64,000 nucleotides of DNA, taken from Symbiodinium microadriaticum (taxonomy: Eukaryota; Sar; Dinophyceae; Suessiales; Symbiodiniaceae). Below are positions 34,531-47,661 of this stretch, piece by piece (within the stretch, counting starts at the first letter, position 1; each line of letters opens with the position of its first letter). The notes beneath the pieces were generated by a model. That model made no database searches and was not told the DNA's origin. It saw only the letters and a program-made list of their open reading frames with translations. The position numbers were made by a program, and so were the translations under genes. The stretch covers positions 423,055 through 487,054 of the forward strand of contig LSRX01000317.1 in the NCBI GenBank assembly GCA_001939145.1, written 5' to 3'.

Positions 34531-35036
34531 GCCATGTCCGGAGGAAAGGAGAAAAGATCTCAAACGAGTGGTCCACTTCCGAGACCCGGGATCTGTACAA
34601 TTGCCCGGGCCGGTGGAAAGCAGCGCGTAGCCCAGCCAAACATACGATCATTCTCATACCTTTCCGAGGCGATCCATAGTCTAACATGAAGCCCAACACG
34701 TACAATTCATGCTGACCTTGCGAAATACCTGGCTCAACTGCACAAAGCGATCAGGAACCGGAGTCTTGCAACCTGCCCGCCATATTGACATTCGAGATGC
34801 AAGCCGGGTACGGGCCCATTCACCTTTTTCTCTGCCGCCTCAGCTCTCGTGCCAGCCAATCTAGGCCTGGAGCAGGGAGCTGACAGTATCTCCGGGATGG
34901 CAGGAGGGGTGCTCAGGTGTCTTTGGTCGGTTTGGGTTCGCTGACATGATCTGTGAGGGGCACTGAACTGGGAAAGGCTAGGTGGGCATGTCTTCCTGAC
35001 ATTAGCCTATCATTTCTTTTCTTTGTGCATCTGTGT

Positions 35037-35175
35037 GTGTACATACAGAAACACACACACACACACGCACACACACACACAAACACAACCACAAACACCA
35101 ACAACACACACACACACAAACAGACAGACACGCACACAGACAGACTCGCCCACCAACACACACACACACACATCA
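35037..35175. repeat. (CA)n array with AAC and CAGA interruptions
   Basis: ACAC runs broken by AACAC, CAGACAGA and CACCAAC. Confidence 0.92.
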
Positions 35176-35179
35176 ATCC

Positions 35180-38100
35180 GTCTATCTGTCATCCGTCCCA
35201 CCATGCACGCCTCCATTCGTACATGCATGCAGTATGCTTTTTGGGGGGCAGCAGTAGCTGCAGCAGGAGGTGGGAGCATCGTTGGATCGAAGAGAAGATC
35301 GACTGGATCTGCCGGTATAAGCTAAGATACCCATACCTCAACCATCAAACTTGGATTGAAATCATGAACTGCAAACACCATTAACTGAATCACTGCCCAG
35401 CGCACCTTCGTAGAGGCCATCGCCTGTCTCAGTGCGCATCAGGGTTCAGTGCTCTACTCTCAGGGCAGGGGATGATCGGATGGTTCCTTTGTGGCACCTC
35501 TCCAATCTCACCATAAGGGAGGGAACGTGAGCTCTCGACCGGAAGCAACATCGGGCTTCGGGGGCGCTGCCCGCGCTGCTTGCCCTTTTCCGTGTTGGTC
35601 TATTTACGCGCGGGTTCTCGGACTACAAGACTTCATGGATTTCACAGGAGTATCGCCCAAAATTGAGCGTGAAACCCTTAAACCTAAACCTCGCAGCTTA
35701 AACTGCACATAGCTTGGGAACCAAAAACGACCACAACTAGTGTCATCATCAGGAACAACGCCTGCGGTGTCATTCATGTTACTATGAAAGCCATCTGCTT
35801 TCACCTATTCTGTTTTCCTTAAAAAACCTGCGCTACTCAATGCCACTACGACTGCCTACTGTGGGCTTTCTAGAAGGCGGTGGGCCATGCCACCTGACGT
35901 TGCTTGCGCCGGCTGTACCAGCCACGGCCTGGCGGGAGAATAGACTTTGAGTGTGTAGTGGGGGCTTCAGCCTTCAGGCTTCAAGTGCTTTCCAAATTGA
36001 ATCCCTGTTCCAGTCGGGCGACCCTTGTTTATCAGGCCGAGTCGGGGCCGGGCCATGTGGAAAGTTACTCATACCCGGAGTCCCCGGCCATTGCATCCGT
36101 AAGCAGCCAATTGGACCACGCGCTCCGCCACACGACAGTATGCGGATGGCAGATTCCGACTTTCTAGGCTTCAGAGTCTTTAGAGTCTAGGATCTTTAGG
36201 AGCTGTACCTGCCGGAGAAAGTGAGCAGTGGGCGGTACGACAGAGTGCTGATGATTTCCAGGTGCGGGATGAAGGCGTATTGAAGATTCTTGTGGTGTAT
36301 CAGTGTGATGGTCAGGTTTCACACAACGGTTTCCTACGCTCAGGGGCAGTTAATGGCTCGTTTGCGGTATAGGGGGGGGGGGGGGTCCAGCACTCTGCTT
36401 TCGGGTCAGGAGTTTCGGTGCTGAGCGCAGAGTAGCTGCCAACCAGCTACTCGTTTCGGTGACTGGGTTAAGTTCCCAGGGGCATGGACTTTGCGAACGC
36501 ATCGAAAACAGACCATGTGAACCCTTGATTCAAGCTCCTGCAAACGCACTGTGGTCTTTTGATGTGTTAAAGCAGAGCCAAAGCACAAACACTTCGCAGA
36601 AGTTCAAGTCTTGTGCAAGGCTGCAGCAAGCTCTAAGACGGAAAGGGCGGCGTTCACGTCGTGAGGTTGAGGGGTCGGGACTCCCGGGACCAGAGAATCT
36701 GAAGTAGAGCAACAGCACCCGTTTCAAAAGTACTTGAGCATGCCTATCCCGCACATCGAGCAAGCCCAACTTCGCGGCGACCTGCGCAGGAAATGTAGGT
36801 GAAGATGAACGACATATTTTCTGGGAACAGTAAGAGAAACTGCCGAACTAAAGAGCAGAAACGAGACTGCCCTCTAGCCCGAAGCTAGGATCTACGGAAT
36901 CTAAGGCATTAGGTTCAAGCTGTCCAAATTTGAGGATCAGTCTTTGAAGTACGTGCCCTTCCATGAACCCACGATCCGGCACCGTTGATGACGATCAAGG
37001 CTCGTTTCGGCAAGAATACATCGCCCCGCATGTTGAATGTAGAGCAGGTGCGCTGGTTGTTAGGCTTTCGTCTTGGGCTTTCGGACGAGGTCTCGAGAAC
37101 GTGCCGCGTGCTCCACGCCTCCTCAGGCATCAAAGCATCTGGGAGATCCTGGAGCAAGTGCTGCAGTGGCAAGTGGTCCCGACTAAGCAATTGGTTCCCA
37201 GCTCTTGGGTGATTGGTTGTGCCCTAACTTAACACTTAAGGCTTGAACGTAGACCGCACGAGTTTTGGATCACGACAGCGATGCTTTCGCTGAGGTGCGC
37301 TGTAGGGTGCACGATGTTCCCTTGGACTTTTAAAGGAGACTGCGTGCTAGAACTTTTGCCAGGAGCCAACCCAATGTCCGTCTTGCTAGCGTATCCAAAA
37401 CTCGCCGACGAAGGTTGCTATCAGCACAGATGTGCGGGGAATTCGATGGCTCCGGAACTGGGTATGCCCGGCCCACGCTCAGGGCTCAAGATGTGGAGGG
37501 TTTCGCTGCCGGTGAAGGAGCACAGGGTCTTTGGGCTCTTACAATCACAGCTGCACAGGTGCTGGAAAGCCCTGGGCCCTGTAACCGAAATGCAGGTGCC
37601 TGCTGCATCGATGAAGAGTACTGGCTTGAAGTATCAGGGTTTGCCATCCGAGGGATGGAGATCCAGGAAGATGGTCGAGACAATACAGGAGCTCAGTGCT
37701 CGAGGGGCCATGGGCTTTGGGGTTTGGATCTTCGGCCTCAGGCACGCTGCGACCTGCTTTTTCTGATCTTCTCGCTGCTGCGGGAGTGTTGCCAGTCGAT
37801 CCCACGGCCCGCGCGGCCTATTTCAAAAGGGCTCGGGGCCAATGTTTGGGGATTAGGCCTTCGAGCCAAAGTGTGGGGCTTGGGGCCTAGGAGAGCCCAT
37901 GTCACTGGTTCTTGCGCTCGTCATCCACAACGTAGGCGATCCTTGTAGAGAGGCGAGGGCAAGCAGCTTTCTTTGATGATCCACCCACAACCCAAATCCC
38001 ATCTTCGCCCTTGCTTCTCCAAAGCCTGAAAACCCCCTCTTGAAAGCAAAGATAAAGGCCTGAGAAAATCGAAACCACAGGGTTTATCATCCGTCGGGTT

Positions 38101-40620
38101 TTTGAATCCCAAACTTCTAGTCCGGAACCTTTGACATGCCAGTACTTATACCCCAATCGTCGGCCAAAGCACTGCGTGTAGAGGAAGTGAGAAATACGGA
38201 CTCCTCGACGGAGAAATATCCATTCCTCGTCTCGACTCATTGGCTCAAGGCTACGAAGGCTACGTCCGCCCGCTCGGTTCACCTGCTAAGGCTAATTGCA
38301 TCGGCACCAAGGTTTTGGACCGCTGACAGGTTCTGGGGTCCGGCTAGGAAAGGTCAGATTAGGGGGGTCACAATGTCTCTGCCGAGTGGTGCTTGTAGCA
38401 GCTCGGATGCAAAGGAAAACACAGACACATTCAACATCCCTTAACTCAATCAAGGGTCCGTGACTAAAGATCCCCACACGAGAAATTCGCAGAAACTCTG
38501 ACCACTGCTTTCCCCGCTTGCCCCGCTCGCTCGGGGTCCGGCAACGAAAACCGATGTGTGCCACTTGCCCCACTTGGTCACCCAGCAGAGCTCATCCGGC
38601 TTTCCCCGATGTATTTTGGCCTGCCCCCCCCCTCTCTCTGCAAGGGGTGCAGGGGCCCCGGATTATGCAACAGTACAACTTCTGCCTCAATTTCACCCCA
38701 GTTTGAGGGCAGGGTACCCTCGCATCCAAGGTTGTGCTCGTAAAGACGGTGCCGGTGGAGGGAATTGGGACGGGGGGTTCTTTGTCCGAGAGTGAACAGT
38801 CTGCTTCAGAGTCAAGCCAATTTGGAGCAGACTTGGGGCTACCCTCAGATCCAATGCATCGCAATGCAACGCGGGTGGGAGCTGTGACTGGTGGCTGCCC
38901 CCCTTGCATCGTTTGGACATGCAGACTAAACCTTCTAGGGACAACCTCAGAAAGCTGCGGACAGTCTAGAAAAGGCTAGGACTAGGAGAAAAGGATTTCT
39001 GCAGAATATCAAGTTCTCAGTCATGGAACTATCTAGTTCCTTTACTCGTGCTCCAAAGGACAAAGAGGCACCTCATCAAAGGCACCTTATACGTCCAGAA
39101 GATTGCAGCTGGAATGGGAGAGTGGGGCTGGAGCTGGGGACTGGGGCTGGCGGGCTGCGAAAGCAGTAGCGCTTGCAAGTGGCTCGTCTCGCTTCATTCC
39201 CACGCAGGCGACCAAGTGAGGCAAGTGGGGCAAAGAGAGAGTAAGTGGTTCCAGAGAGGGCGCGCAAGGAACCTGTCGATGGTTAGAAGAAAATCCTTTG
39301 CCGAGGCACAACTGCTGGTGAGCAAGTAGTTCCAATATATCCAAACCTTTCGCCCCGAAGGCCTTGAAACCATGATCCCAGAACAAGAAGCCACTTGCAG
39401 GCCAGACTCTGAGTACACGTATTCCAAGGCCAGGCTAATCGAACCCATCTGAGGGGTTTAGGGCTGAATACTTCCATTAAAGTCTGGGTCATGTTGCAAT
39501 TTAGAGATTCGAAGCGGTTGGAGGTTTTAAGCGTTGGGGCCTTAGTCCACAATCGAAAATGCTGAAGGCTCGAATCTTACGGATAAGGTAGAGGATTGAG
39601 GGATTGGGGGAGCATCGCGCAGCACGCCATCGAAGAGCGTTCCTGCTTTCGTCCGTACACACAACATACAAGAATCTCAGCCTCACATGCGCCCTCGTAA
39701 ACTTCAATGACACATGCAATACACCAACCGCAACCCCCAAACATCCGACACTGCATTGATCTACATCCCTGACAGGACTTTATGGGTTGCAAGGGCTTGT
39801 GGCGTTAAACTCTAGGACTCTAGGAACAACATGCTTCGAGTTGTTGTGCTTTCGAGTGGTTCGTCTCTTCGGCTGTCACGGCGTGGTGGAACTGACAGCT
39901 GCTTGCTTCCGATACTGGGCGAAGTAAGGTTTGGGCCACCCAATCCGGGAGCGTGGCCCAAGTTCCTCAAGCAGGGGCTCTCGGTCTCGTTCCAGCTGTT
40001 TCGGCACCTCTAATCAAGGGTGTCCGATTTGAAGGATTTTTCCACCCGTAAAAGCTGGCCAATCCCCAGGAACCTCTGACATACCCTCTAGACCTGAAAG
40101 CTACAAGCTTGGGGCTGTGAACCTTCTACCTTAAAGCATGAAGCAAAGTGCTTCGCCAAGCGACGCTGAAGCCCACGGTCAAGAGCCAGCCACGAAAGCA
40201 TCTGAGGCTGCGCCTTGACGTCTTGCTGGTGAGACTTCCAGTATAAGTAGTGATATGTGTGTGGGTAATGTCTTGAAACTTGAAACCACCATATTCAACC
40301 TTACGGGTTTGTTTCGCAAAGGTGGGGCCTTCGACGTAGGGGCTGTAGGAATTGAGGTGTGCTTGGACATCTAAGGCCTCGGCTTTTGCTGCAGAGTCTT
40401 CGTTGAGAGGCTGGGCTTCGCATCGACAGTCCACATAAGCACGAGGCTATTCAAAAGATATCGCTGTGCATGTGCGTTGAGGAGGTTAGGAACAGTGCGA
40501 CGACGAAGCGGATAATCGTGGCGGTATGGTGATAGCAGCTGACAGTAGTGAAGTAGCGATAATGCCGCTGCCACCAGTACCACTAACACTGCGACGACGG
40601 CCACTGCTACTACCACAACG
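35180..40620. other. No gene recognised
   Basis: Overlapping plus-strand frames of 161 and 177 residues at 37.3-37.9 kb read in different phases and match nothing known. Otherwise featureless apart from the poly-G tract. Confidence 0.55.
36372..36385. repeat. Poly-G tract (14 G)
   Basis: Fourteen consecutive G on the plus strand. Confidence 0.9.
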
Positions 40621-40621
40621 A

Positions 40622-40834
40622 CTTATTATTACTACTACTACTACTACTACTACTGCTGCTACTACTACTACTACTACTACTACTCCTACTGCTACTGCTA
40701 CTGTTACTGCTACTGCTACTGCTACTGCTACTGCTACTGCTACTGCTACTGCTGCTGCTACTGCTACTGCTACTGCTACTGCTACTGCTACTGCTACTGC
40801 TACTGCTACTGCTACTGCTACTGCTACTGCTACT
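40622..40834. repeat. (TAC)n then (TACTGC)n array
   Basis: TAC triplets to about 40688, then TACTGC hexamers with few variants up to the gap. Confidence 0.95.
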
Positions 40835-41359
40835 NNNNNNNNNNNNNNNNNNNNNNNNNNNNNNNNNNNNNNNNNNNNNNNNNNNNNNNNNNNNNNNNNN
40901 NNNNNNNNNNNNNNNNNNNNNNNNNNNNNNNNNNNNNNNNNNNNNNNNNNNNNNNNNNNNNNNNNNNNNNNNNNNNNNNNNNNNNNNNNNNNNNNNNNNN
41001 NNNNNNNNNNNNNNNNNNNNNNNNNNNNNNNNNNNNNNNNNNNNNNNNNNNNNNNNNNNNNNNNNNNNNNNNNNNNNNNNNNNNNNNNNNNNNNNNNNNN
41101 NNNNNNNNNNNNNNNNNNNNNNNNNNNNNNNNNNNNNNNNNNNNNNNNNNNNNNNNNNNNNNNNNNNNNNNNNNNNNNNNNNNNNNNNNNNNNNNNNNNN
41201 NNNNNNNNNNNNNNNNNNNNNNNNNNNNNNNNNNNNNNNNNNNNNNNNNNNNNNNNNNNNNNNNNNNNNNNNNNNNNNNNNNNNNNNNNNNNNNNNNNNN
41301 NNNNNNNNNNNNNNNNNNNNNNNNNNNNNNNNNNNNNNNNNNNNNNNNNNNNNNNNNNN
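40835..41359. other. Assembly gap (525 N) inside the array
   Basis: 525 undetermined bases with TACTGC on the left and (GGT)n on the right. Frames spanning it are meaningless. Confidence 0.99.
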
Positions 41360-41410
41360 GGTGGTGGTGGCGGTGGTGGTGGTGGTGGTGGTGGTGCAGG
41401 TGGAGGTACT
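41360..41410. repeat. (GGT)n array right of the gap
   Basis: GGT triplets with one GGC, ending at GCAGGTGGAGGTAC. Confidence 0.93.
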
Positions 41411-43495
41411 GGTTTTCCAACACACTCGTGCCTGTACTTTCGCAGCTGTTTGTGAAACGAAGAAATTGGTAAATGTCCCCACAGTTCAATGGGCTTGGTT
41501 CCAAGTTCGATGTGACATCTCTCGCTTCGTTCGTCACAGAACCAGCAAGAACCCACAGAGGCTGCTTGCACAGAATTTGAATAAGCTGCTTCAAGTCCAT
41601 CAAACCCGGTAACCGAACGTCCTACGATCACGAAGCACTGAACCCAAACACAAGTCGTACAGAAATTGCAATCTAAACCCAGATCTCCGAAAACCGCATA
41701 CCCTAAACACCTGCTTACTCCAAAAAATCAAGTCCTCAACCCCGTGCACCCAAAAGGGTGATAGCTTCCATCTGGATACGGGCTGATCTTGCGATGGTAG
41801 TGGTACATCAAGCATCCCACATGCCTCCAATGCATGGAGTTGGTGAGGCTTCACAAGCCTCATGGAATCGAAGTAAGTAAACTGGTAAACTGGATTGTGC
41901 CTCGTCATGACCCTCCAAAGCGGCTCATGCTACGTCGTGTTGCCAGTTGCCAGGTTGTCATTTTGCAGTTCTTAAATCTTCAGCCAACCCGAGCGGTTCA
42001 CCCAAAATGGCAACAACGGCACTGCGCCCGTTCCATTGGAATGAGGAGAAAGAAGGCTATAATGAGCGGCTAATGGCGTCACAGACTCCGCTGGCAGAGA
42101 GCTGCACTGCACAAACGGTGCACCGACCGAGGTCAGATATCACGTGATTCAAAGCTGACATGTCTCACTGAGGACGGGTTGCGTCCACATCACGTTGGCG
42201 AACAGTAGGCAGGCCCACAGGAATCGGAACCTAAGGCTTTGTGTTCAGGGCTGAGCAATGAGGGACGACGGGACTGAGGGAAGTTGCATCACGAGATTGC
42301 AGGGGCCTTCTCTTCAAGTGGTGGGCCGGACCTTAAACGGCAGCCTTGTTTTGACACGCGAACCCTGTTCATCTGAGGTCCGACGCCCTACAACCTCAAC
42401 CGTGAGTCCTCAGCCGACCCCGGTCAGCACGATAAATCCTCAAAGCCGTCTCTGGGCTCCCGAGCCATGCATTGGGCGGTGTGCGCCGCCGCCGTCCGTC
42501 GCTTAGCAACGACACTGGCCGAGCGCCTCTGGAAGTCGGCATTCAGGGTTCGCGGGCTTTTCTTCGCGGGCTTTGGGCAGCAGGGCAGGAAGAATCATTC
42601 AAAGCTGTTGGCCTGCACACTTCCGTTCATATGTTCATAAGCTGGCAGGACAGAGCCCGGCTGCCTGGCAGCTGCATCCTCTCTAGCCGCCTCCAGGCGT
42701 GCCAGGCGACCTGTCTGCCAAAGACCGGTGTCATGGTGGGAGCGGGGTGAAGGGGCTCGGGGCCTAGTAGGCCGCGTGTGTCCGAATCACAGAGCCTAAG
42801 TCAATGGTACCGAGCTGCACCGGAGTGGAGGCCTAACGGAAGTATAGTAAAAACCATGTCCTGCTCTGCGCAGCACGAGCAATCGTCGAGCAAGTGAGCG
42901 TGTTCTTGCACCAACAACGGAAGGGGTGTCCGTGCAGGCATCTGTGTGCATGGAGGTGATGGTAGGCGCAGGAAGGAGGCAACATGACACCCTAATTACG
43001 TTGCACCCGTCCGATTTAAAAAAAATGCAATACTTTTGAAGGGTTTATTAAAAGGATATCGGTGAGAGCACCAGGCAATCCATCTAGACTCTAGACCCTG
43101 GCCTGTGACAGTAAGCTTAAGCAAATGTCCGTGCTGGCAATCCAACCCTGAACCAAAGCCTTAAAGGCAGTATGAAGAGTGATCTTGAAACTGACTCTCA
43201 GACCGCAGATGAGAGCCAACCTCCGGAGCCTTTGAGCCTTGAATCCTGGCAGTATATCTCGACTCTACGCCAGAACATCCAAGCAAGGTGCGGCGAGGAC
43301 CAGCATGGAATGGGACATAGCCATTGCCGGAAGCCAGCGGGAGAAGTTGGTGTTCCCCCAGAGCCTCACAGAAAGGCGGCGGCGCGGAGAGCTGGTCATG
43401 CAGCAACTCGATGTGACAGGGGAATGCTATGAGGAAGGGAAGTAGTCCTGGCTGTAGCAGGAGTAGCTTCCGCAAAAAAAACTGAGGTTGTACTG

Positions 43496-43545
43496 AAAGG
43501 AGTGAAAACACGACACAGCCCCAAAGGAGTGAGAACACGACACAG
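43496..43545. repeat. 27-bp period tandem duplication
   Basis: A 23-base unit (core GAGTGAAAACACGACACAG) at 43496-43518 is repeated at 43523-43545 with one substitution. Confidence 0.85.
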
Positions 43546-46254
43546 TGGCCATGCTAACTGACCTGAGCAACACCGTCATCGTGGCCGTCGTCCTCGCCAT
43601 GATCATACCGAATCATACCATGATATTAACTAATCATCCACCATGTGTGGTTGTCACCACTGCCATTCTCACAGCAAGCATCTTCACAATCAAGATCATT
43701 CTTGTTGTCTTCGGCATCGTCGTCATGTTCGCAGGGCCTGTCAGTGAAAGTTATCTCCTTGGCGTAGGACCTGAAATCGCTGAGTCATGACCTGCCGTGT
43801 AAAAGCCATGGCGTTCCAGAGCCCCCTCAGCAACCGGGAGACACTGCTGGCGTCCAGAGCGCGCCGAGCACAGACCGTGCCAGCTGCGCCTGGCGAAGTT
43901 GAGCGTTGAGAGATCGGGCTTCAGCAGTTGCTGCCGACTGTGTAGGACATCCCCTTGTTCATACTTGGAGCCTCAACAAGCAAACAGTCTGAAATGAAAA
44001 CGAACTGAAGCTGGAAAGCCAGAAGAGCCGGAGACCACGTACAGTAGCAATGCCAGCAATCATTAAAGCCAGGGCAAGTCGTCGAGATAACGAGGCTACA
44101 CGAGAGGCGTGTTGCTTTGAGGCTTGCTGGGTCCGCTTCGGGTCGAACGAAGCTTCAAAGGATCTTGAAACGTTCGTCTTCGGCTTCCGAAAGAACGCAA
44201 CCCCAAGTAGCCTGAGAGCAATGCGACATCGTCAATCTTGCTCCGATTCCCAAGCACGCTCAGCCTAAAGCACCTCTGGACCCCTGAAGGTCTCTAATCT
44301 AACCCCGAAGTCCCGGGCTGGCTAGTAATCCAGGCCTTCTGCCACCTCTGGGACGCGTGGCGCTGCCAGTCCTGCCACGTTCGACGCCACGACTGGCTTT
44401 GGGCTTGTGGGTTGCGAGGATTCAAAGTAAAAGGGTTTACGGGTTCAGTTTGCCTCGGTAGTCGGTAGCTTGGACTCAAGTGCCAAGCCCCACCTCAAAA
44501 CAAAACAACAAAAACATAAAGAACCGAACCTACCTAATCCCAGAAATCTGACCCTTGACCACCTAAACCCAAAAGTGCTGTAACCCAACGAGGTCCTCCC
44601 ACGCCGATCTTTTTGGCAGCTCCCGTGCCTCCTTTGGCAAGGGCTGTAATCACGGACTAGCGGCTTCGGGATTTAGGGCTTCAAGGCTTTAGGGATTTTG
44701 TCGAGATATGCGGCCCAAGTGTTCGAGATTGCAAGGATTTCAATGCCAGGGCTTCACAGGGCTGTAGAAGTTTAGCCAGGGGTTTTGAGGAGTAAGATTG
44801 CAAGGTTGAAGGTAAAGCTAAATGTCCTTATTATGCTATGGTCCCGGGCTTCGGGGCGTATCCTCAAAGTTCCGAGACATTGGAGACTCCCGGGAGCTTG
44901 AGCTAGTTTTTGGGATAAAGCCTAAATTGAAAGCCTATAGGTCTGGAACCTGGGTCTCACGCCCTTTTGGGCTTAAGGGCTTCTGGGTTTAAGATGGTTT
45001 AAGGTTTGGGGTTACGAGCAGGTTCTAGACAGGGTTCTAGACAGGTTTTATGGCGTCGTCCTGCGGGTCAAGAGTTGATGCCAAGTGTCGCTGGCGGCTG
45101 CCTGGCCATCCTCGAACGACATTTCCGGAAGACGACCTGCCAGTAGGATGACTCCCGCTACGAAACTGCCCTATCAGGGCTCGCAGTTCTGGGTCCCTCC
45201 GCGTCCTTCCAAAGGGAGCCGACCCACCACCGGAACGGACCAAAAGATTGCGACAACGGAAAGGCTTGCTACCTGTCTCGAAGAAGTTGATTCTCATGCC
45301 TAAAGCCGTTTCTTTTGGCAGGGCTCCCGAAGAGCCGTTCGTCTGTCAGACCCTACTGGGCCGGCAAGGCTGCACATGATAAGAAAGTTCTAATTTAGCA
45401 AGTGCATCCAGCAGCACGAGGCCCTCCTCAGTGAGTAGGAAATTTCTAAATGCGCTAAAGCTCGAACGAGACTGGTCAGCTTAGGATTGTGAGGCATCGC
45501 CTGTGCATGCAGACTACCATGACGATGACGACGCTGATGATACATAACAGCATGGCTTCTGATGTTACTAAAGATTGCGGAAACTTGGGATCGAATCCAA
45601 GAACGATTCGTTGGGGCAAACCGTGGAACACCAAGCAACGATACGAACGAATCTAGCCAGACACCTGCAGTCGGCACAGAATCTCTTTTGTACGGCCAGC
45701 CTCAGTGTGAGAGGCTACCCATGAGGCCGCGCTGCCGCATGAGCTTTGAACGTGCTCGAACAAGAGTGAGTCAGTCGAAGCTTTCTTGCTCAACGCTAAA
45801 TTCGGCGATCGACGAGTCGATGCTGGTTGCGAGACATGGACTTGAATGAGATACTGATCCTGCGGACTATGATGCCTGTGACTTTAAGCCCTGCATGTCT
45901 GAGGTGCTGATATGGATGGGTCAGAAGGGCAAGCTTGCATGATTGCCGTTGGGCTACAGGCCGCTGAGCAACAGCAAGTTGACCAAGCGGCCATCTCACG
46001 TGGTATCCACATGACATCCTAAAACCAAGGCCCTGTAAGCCGCACAGCTGCAAAAACCCTCAATCCCGGTTCCCAATCCAAAATCCAGCCTAAACCTGCA
46101 ATTCCAAACCCTCAATCCTGCATCCTAAGCTTGAATCCCCAAAAGACGCACACACAAAGTCGCAGGGAGCTCCCTCTCTCCTTCTTGTTTCCGAAGACGA
46201 GGACGGGAGCCTCCCGCAGCTCCTTCCACAGCGAGTTCTCGGGTTTAGGGTTTG

Positions 46255-46390
46255 TTTTTTTTTTTTTTTTTTTTGCTGTCGCTTGCGCTACCGGACCCGG
46301 ATTGAAAAGTGCTCCTTGACAAACTATGTACAAGCCTGTGCCAACAGGGCCGCTGATCGAAGTTTTTTTTTTTTTTTTGGGGGGGGGGGG
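46255..46390. repeat. Poly-T tracts, T20 and T16G12
   Basis: T20 at 46255-46274, preceded by TTTAGGGTTTG, and a T16 run (46363-46378) joined directly to G12 (46379-46390). Confidence 0.92.
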
Positions 46391-46394
46391 TGTG

Positions 46395-46520
46395 TGCTTA
46401 GGGGTTCAGGCTTCAGGGTTTAGGCGTTCGGAGGGTTCACGGTCTGGAGGTTTTAGGGTTGACGATTTGGAGGCTTAGAGCTTCAGGGTTGGAGGGGCAT
46501 TCGTGTGGGCTTTAGGAGGG
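46395..46520 (+). repeat. Degenerate telomere-like GGGTTTAGG stretch
   Basis: Repeated variants such as TTAGGGGTTCAGG, CAGGGTTTAGG and TTTTAGGGTTG at intervals of 10-25 bases, all on the plus strand. Confidence 0.5.
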
Positions 46521-47610
46521 CTTGGGTTCTTCGGGGGCTCAGGGTTCAGAACTCAGGCTTTCAGCTTCTTGATCACCCCTTTTCCGTCCGCCTACACGTA
46601 CGTGTCAGGAGTACCGTGATATCAGAGGCAGTGTACTGGGACACAGGCTTCGAAGCTTAAGGTTTCGGGCTCTCGCATGCGAATCTTTGGTTGAAGGCCT
46701 GGTATTCAAAATGGGGGCCTGAGAACACAGCTGCACGTGTACTTTTAACTTGATTGGCTAACGCTTCCAATAGCCAACACACACCCAAAACCCTGAGTAG
46801 CGAATGCAGCGAAACCGACCGAGATAAAGCTAAGCAGATCGGACCAGCCAACATCATGATCGGCGACCACAACGAAACAACCGACAGAATATGCTGCTGA
46901 AGAACAGCCATGTGCTTGTGTGCGCCGGCTTGGCTTGTTCTTGCATGTGTGTATATTAGTACAATGTGTGTGTGTGTGTAATAGATACACACACGTAGGC
47001 TCTGTCTCCGTGTGTGCTAGCGTCACCGTGCTTGTCCGTTGCGTGCCTTGTCGATCTGTAGGCACCATGTAAGTTCATGTGTTTAGAGCCCCTTCCCCAA
47101 AAAGCATAAACCGCCCCGGTCAATATCCCTTCAAGCCTCCTCCTGTAGGATCGAAAGGAGTGCCTCTCTGGCTTGTGGAAGCCTGGCCCCACGAGATTTC
47201 GAAACCAACGAGCTTAGTACACCACATCGTGTGTAGGGCTAACGATACGGAGTTCAATCTCGAAGACTACTGTACAATGCTTGCTGTTATTGTCATAGTG
47301 TACGAGGTGATCTACGAAGCTCGCATGCATGACATAGGTACTTGGGAAGCTACATCGGCAGACATAGGTCCAAGACTACGAAGTGTGAGTGGACTTAGTC
47401 TTAGTTTGACGGGTGTTGCTAAAGCGATCCCAATACCCATTGCAGCCTTCTGTGGACATCGTGTAGGCCCTGGGCGTGCAAGTTCCCAAGCTGCTTGATC
47501 GGTGCTTCCTATTTTCTCTTCGGTGCCACGCCCCAGACTCGATTGACACGATGTTCCATGAGACTTTGATGCCTTCTCCACTCGGCAAAGTGATCTGCCG
47601 GGTATGTAGC

Positions 47611-47661
47611 GTGCCTGTCGTGGTCAGCACTGTCCAGGACGAAGATGAGGGCGTTCCCTCC
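47611..47661 (-). CDS. Arf GTPase exon e: LIFVLDSAD strand
   Basis: This 51-nt exon encodes GGNALIFVLDSADHDRH, equal in spacing to the NTQGLIFVVDSNDRER segment of Arf1. The acceptor is GCAG|GGA. The 3' end is the least certain part: a GC donor after CAC (CAC|GCTACA) is the simplest choice, and another GC donor lies four bases earlier. The reading frame stays open beyond this point but no longer resembles Arf. Confidence 0.85.

Larger units (their letters stand above)
41411..47610. other. No supported gene; may hold the remaining Arf exons
   Basis: The 3' exons of the Arf gene (NKxD motif and C-terminal helix) should lie at the high end of this stretch on the minus strand. I searched for NKQD and the WYIQ segment without a convincing hit. 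Telomere-like words are frequent at 44.6-45.0 and 46.4-46.6 kb. Confidence 0.5.

Noticed and set aside
33867..34535. 222-residue frame of HTYI/TDRQ/LPTY repeats
   Set aside because: Translation of tetranucleotide repeats; the period-4 DNA gives period-4 peptide.
37281..37948. Two overlapping plus-strand frames of 161 and 177 codons
   Set aside because: They are in different phases over the same DNA, match nothing known, and have the glycine/leucine-rich look of the surrounding non-coding sequence.
43545..43790. Hydrophobic 81-residue frame resembling a multi-pass membrane protein
   Set aside because: The DNA is a decayed ATC/GTC triplet stretch, which yields I/V-rich peptides without selection.
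45580..45620. tRNA T-arm-like GGGATCGAATCC
   Set aside because: The stem-loop geometry is wrong (eight-base loop) and no acceptor or anticodon stem can be drawn around it.
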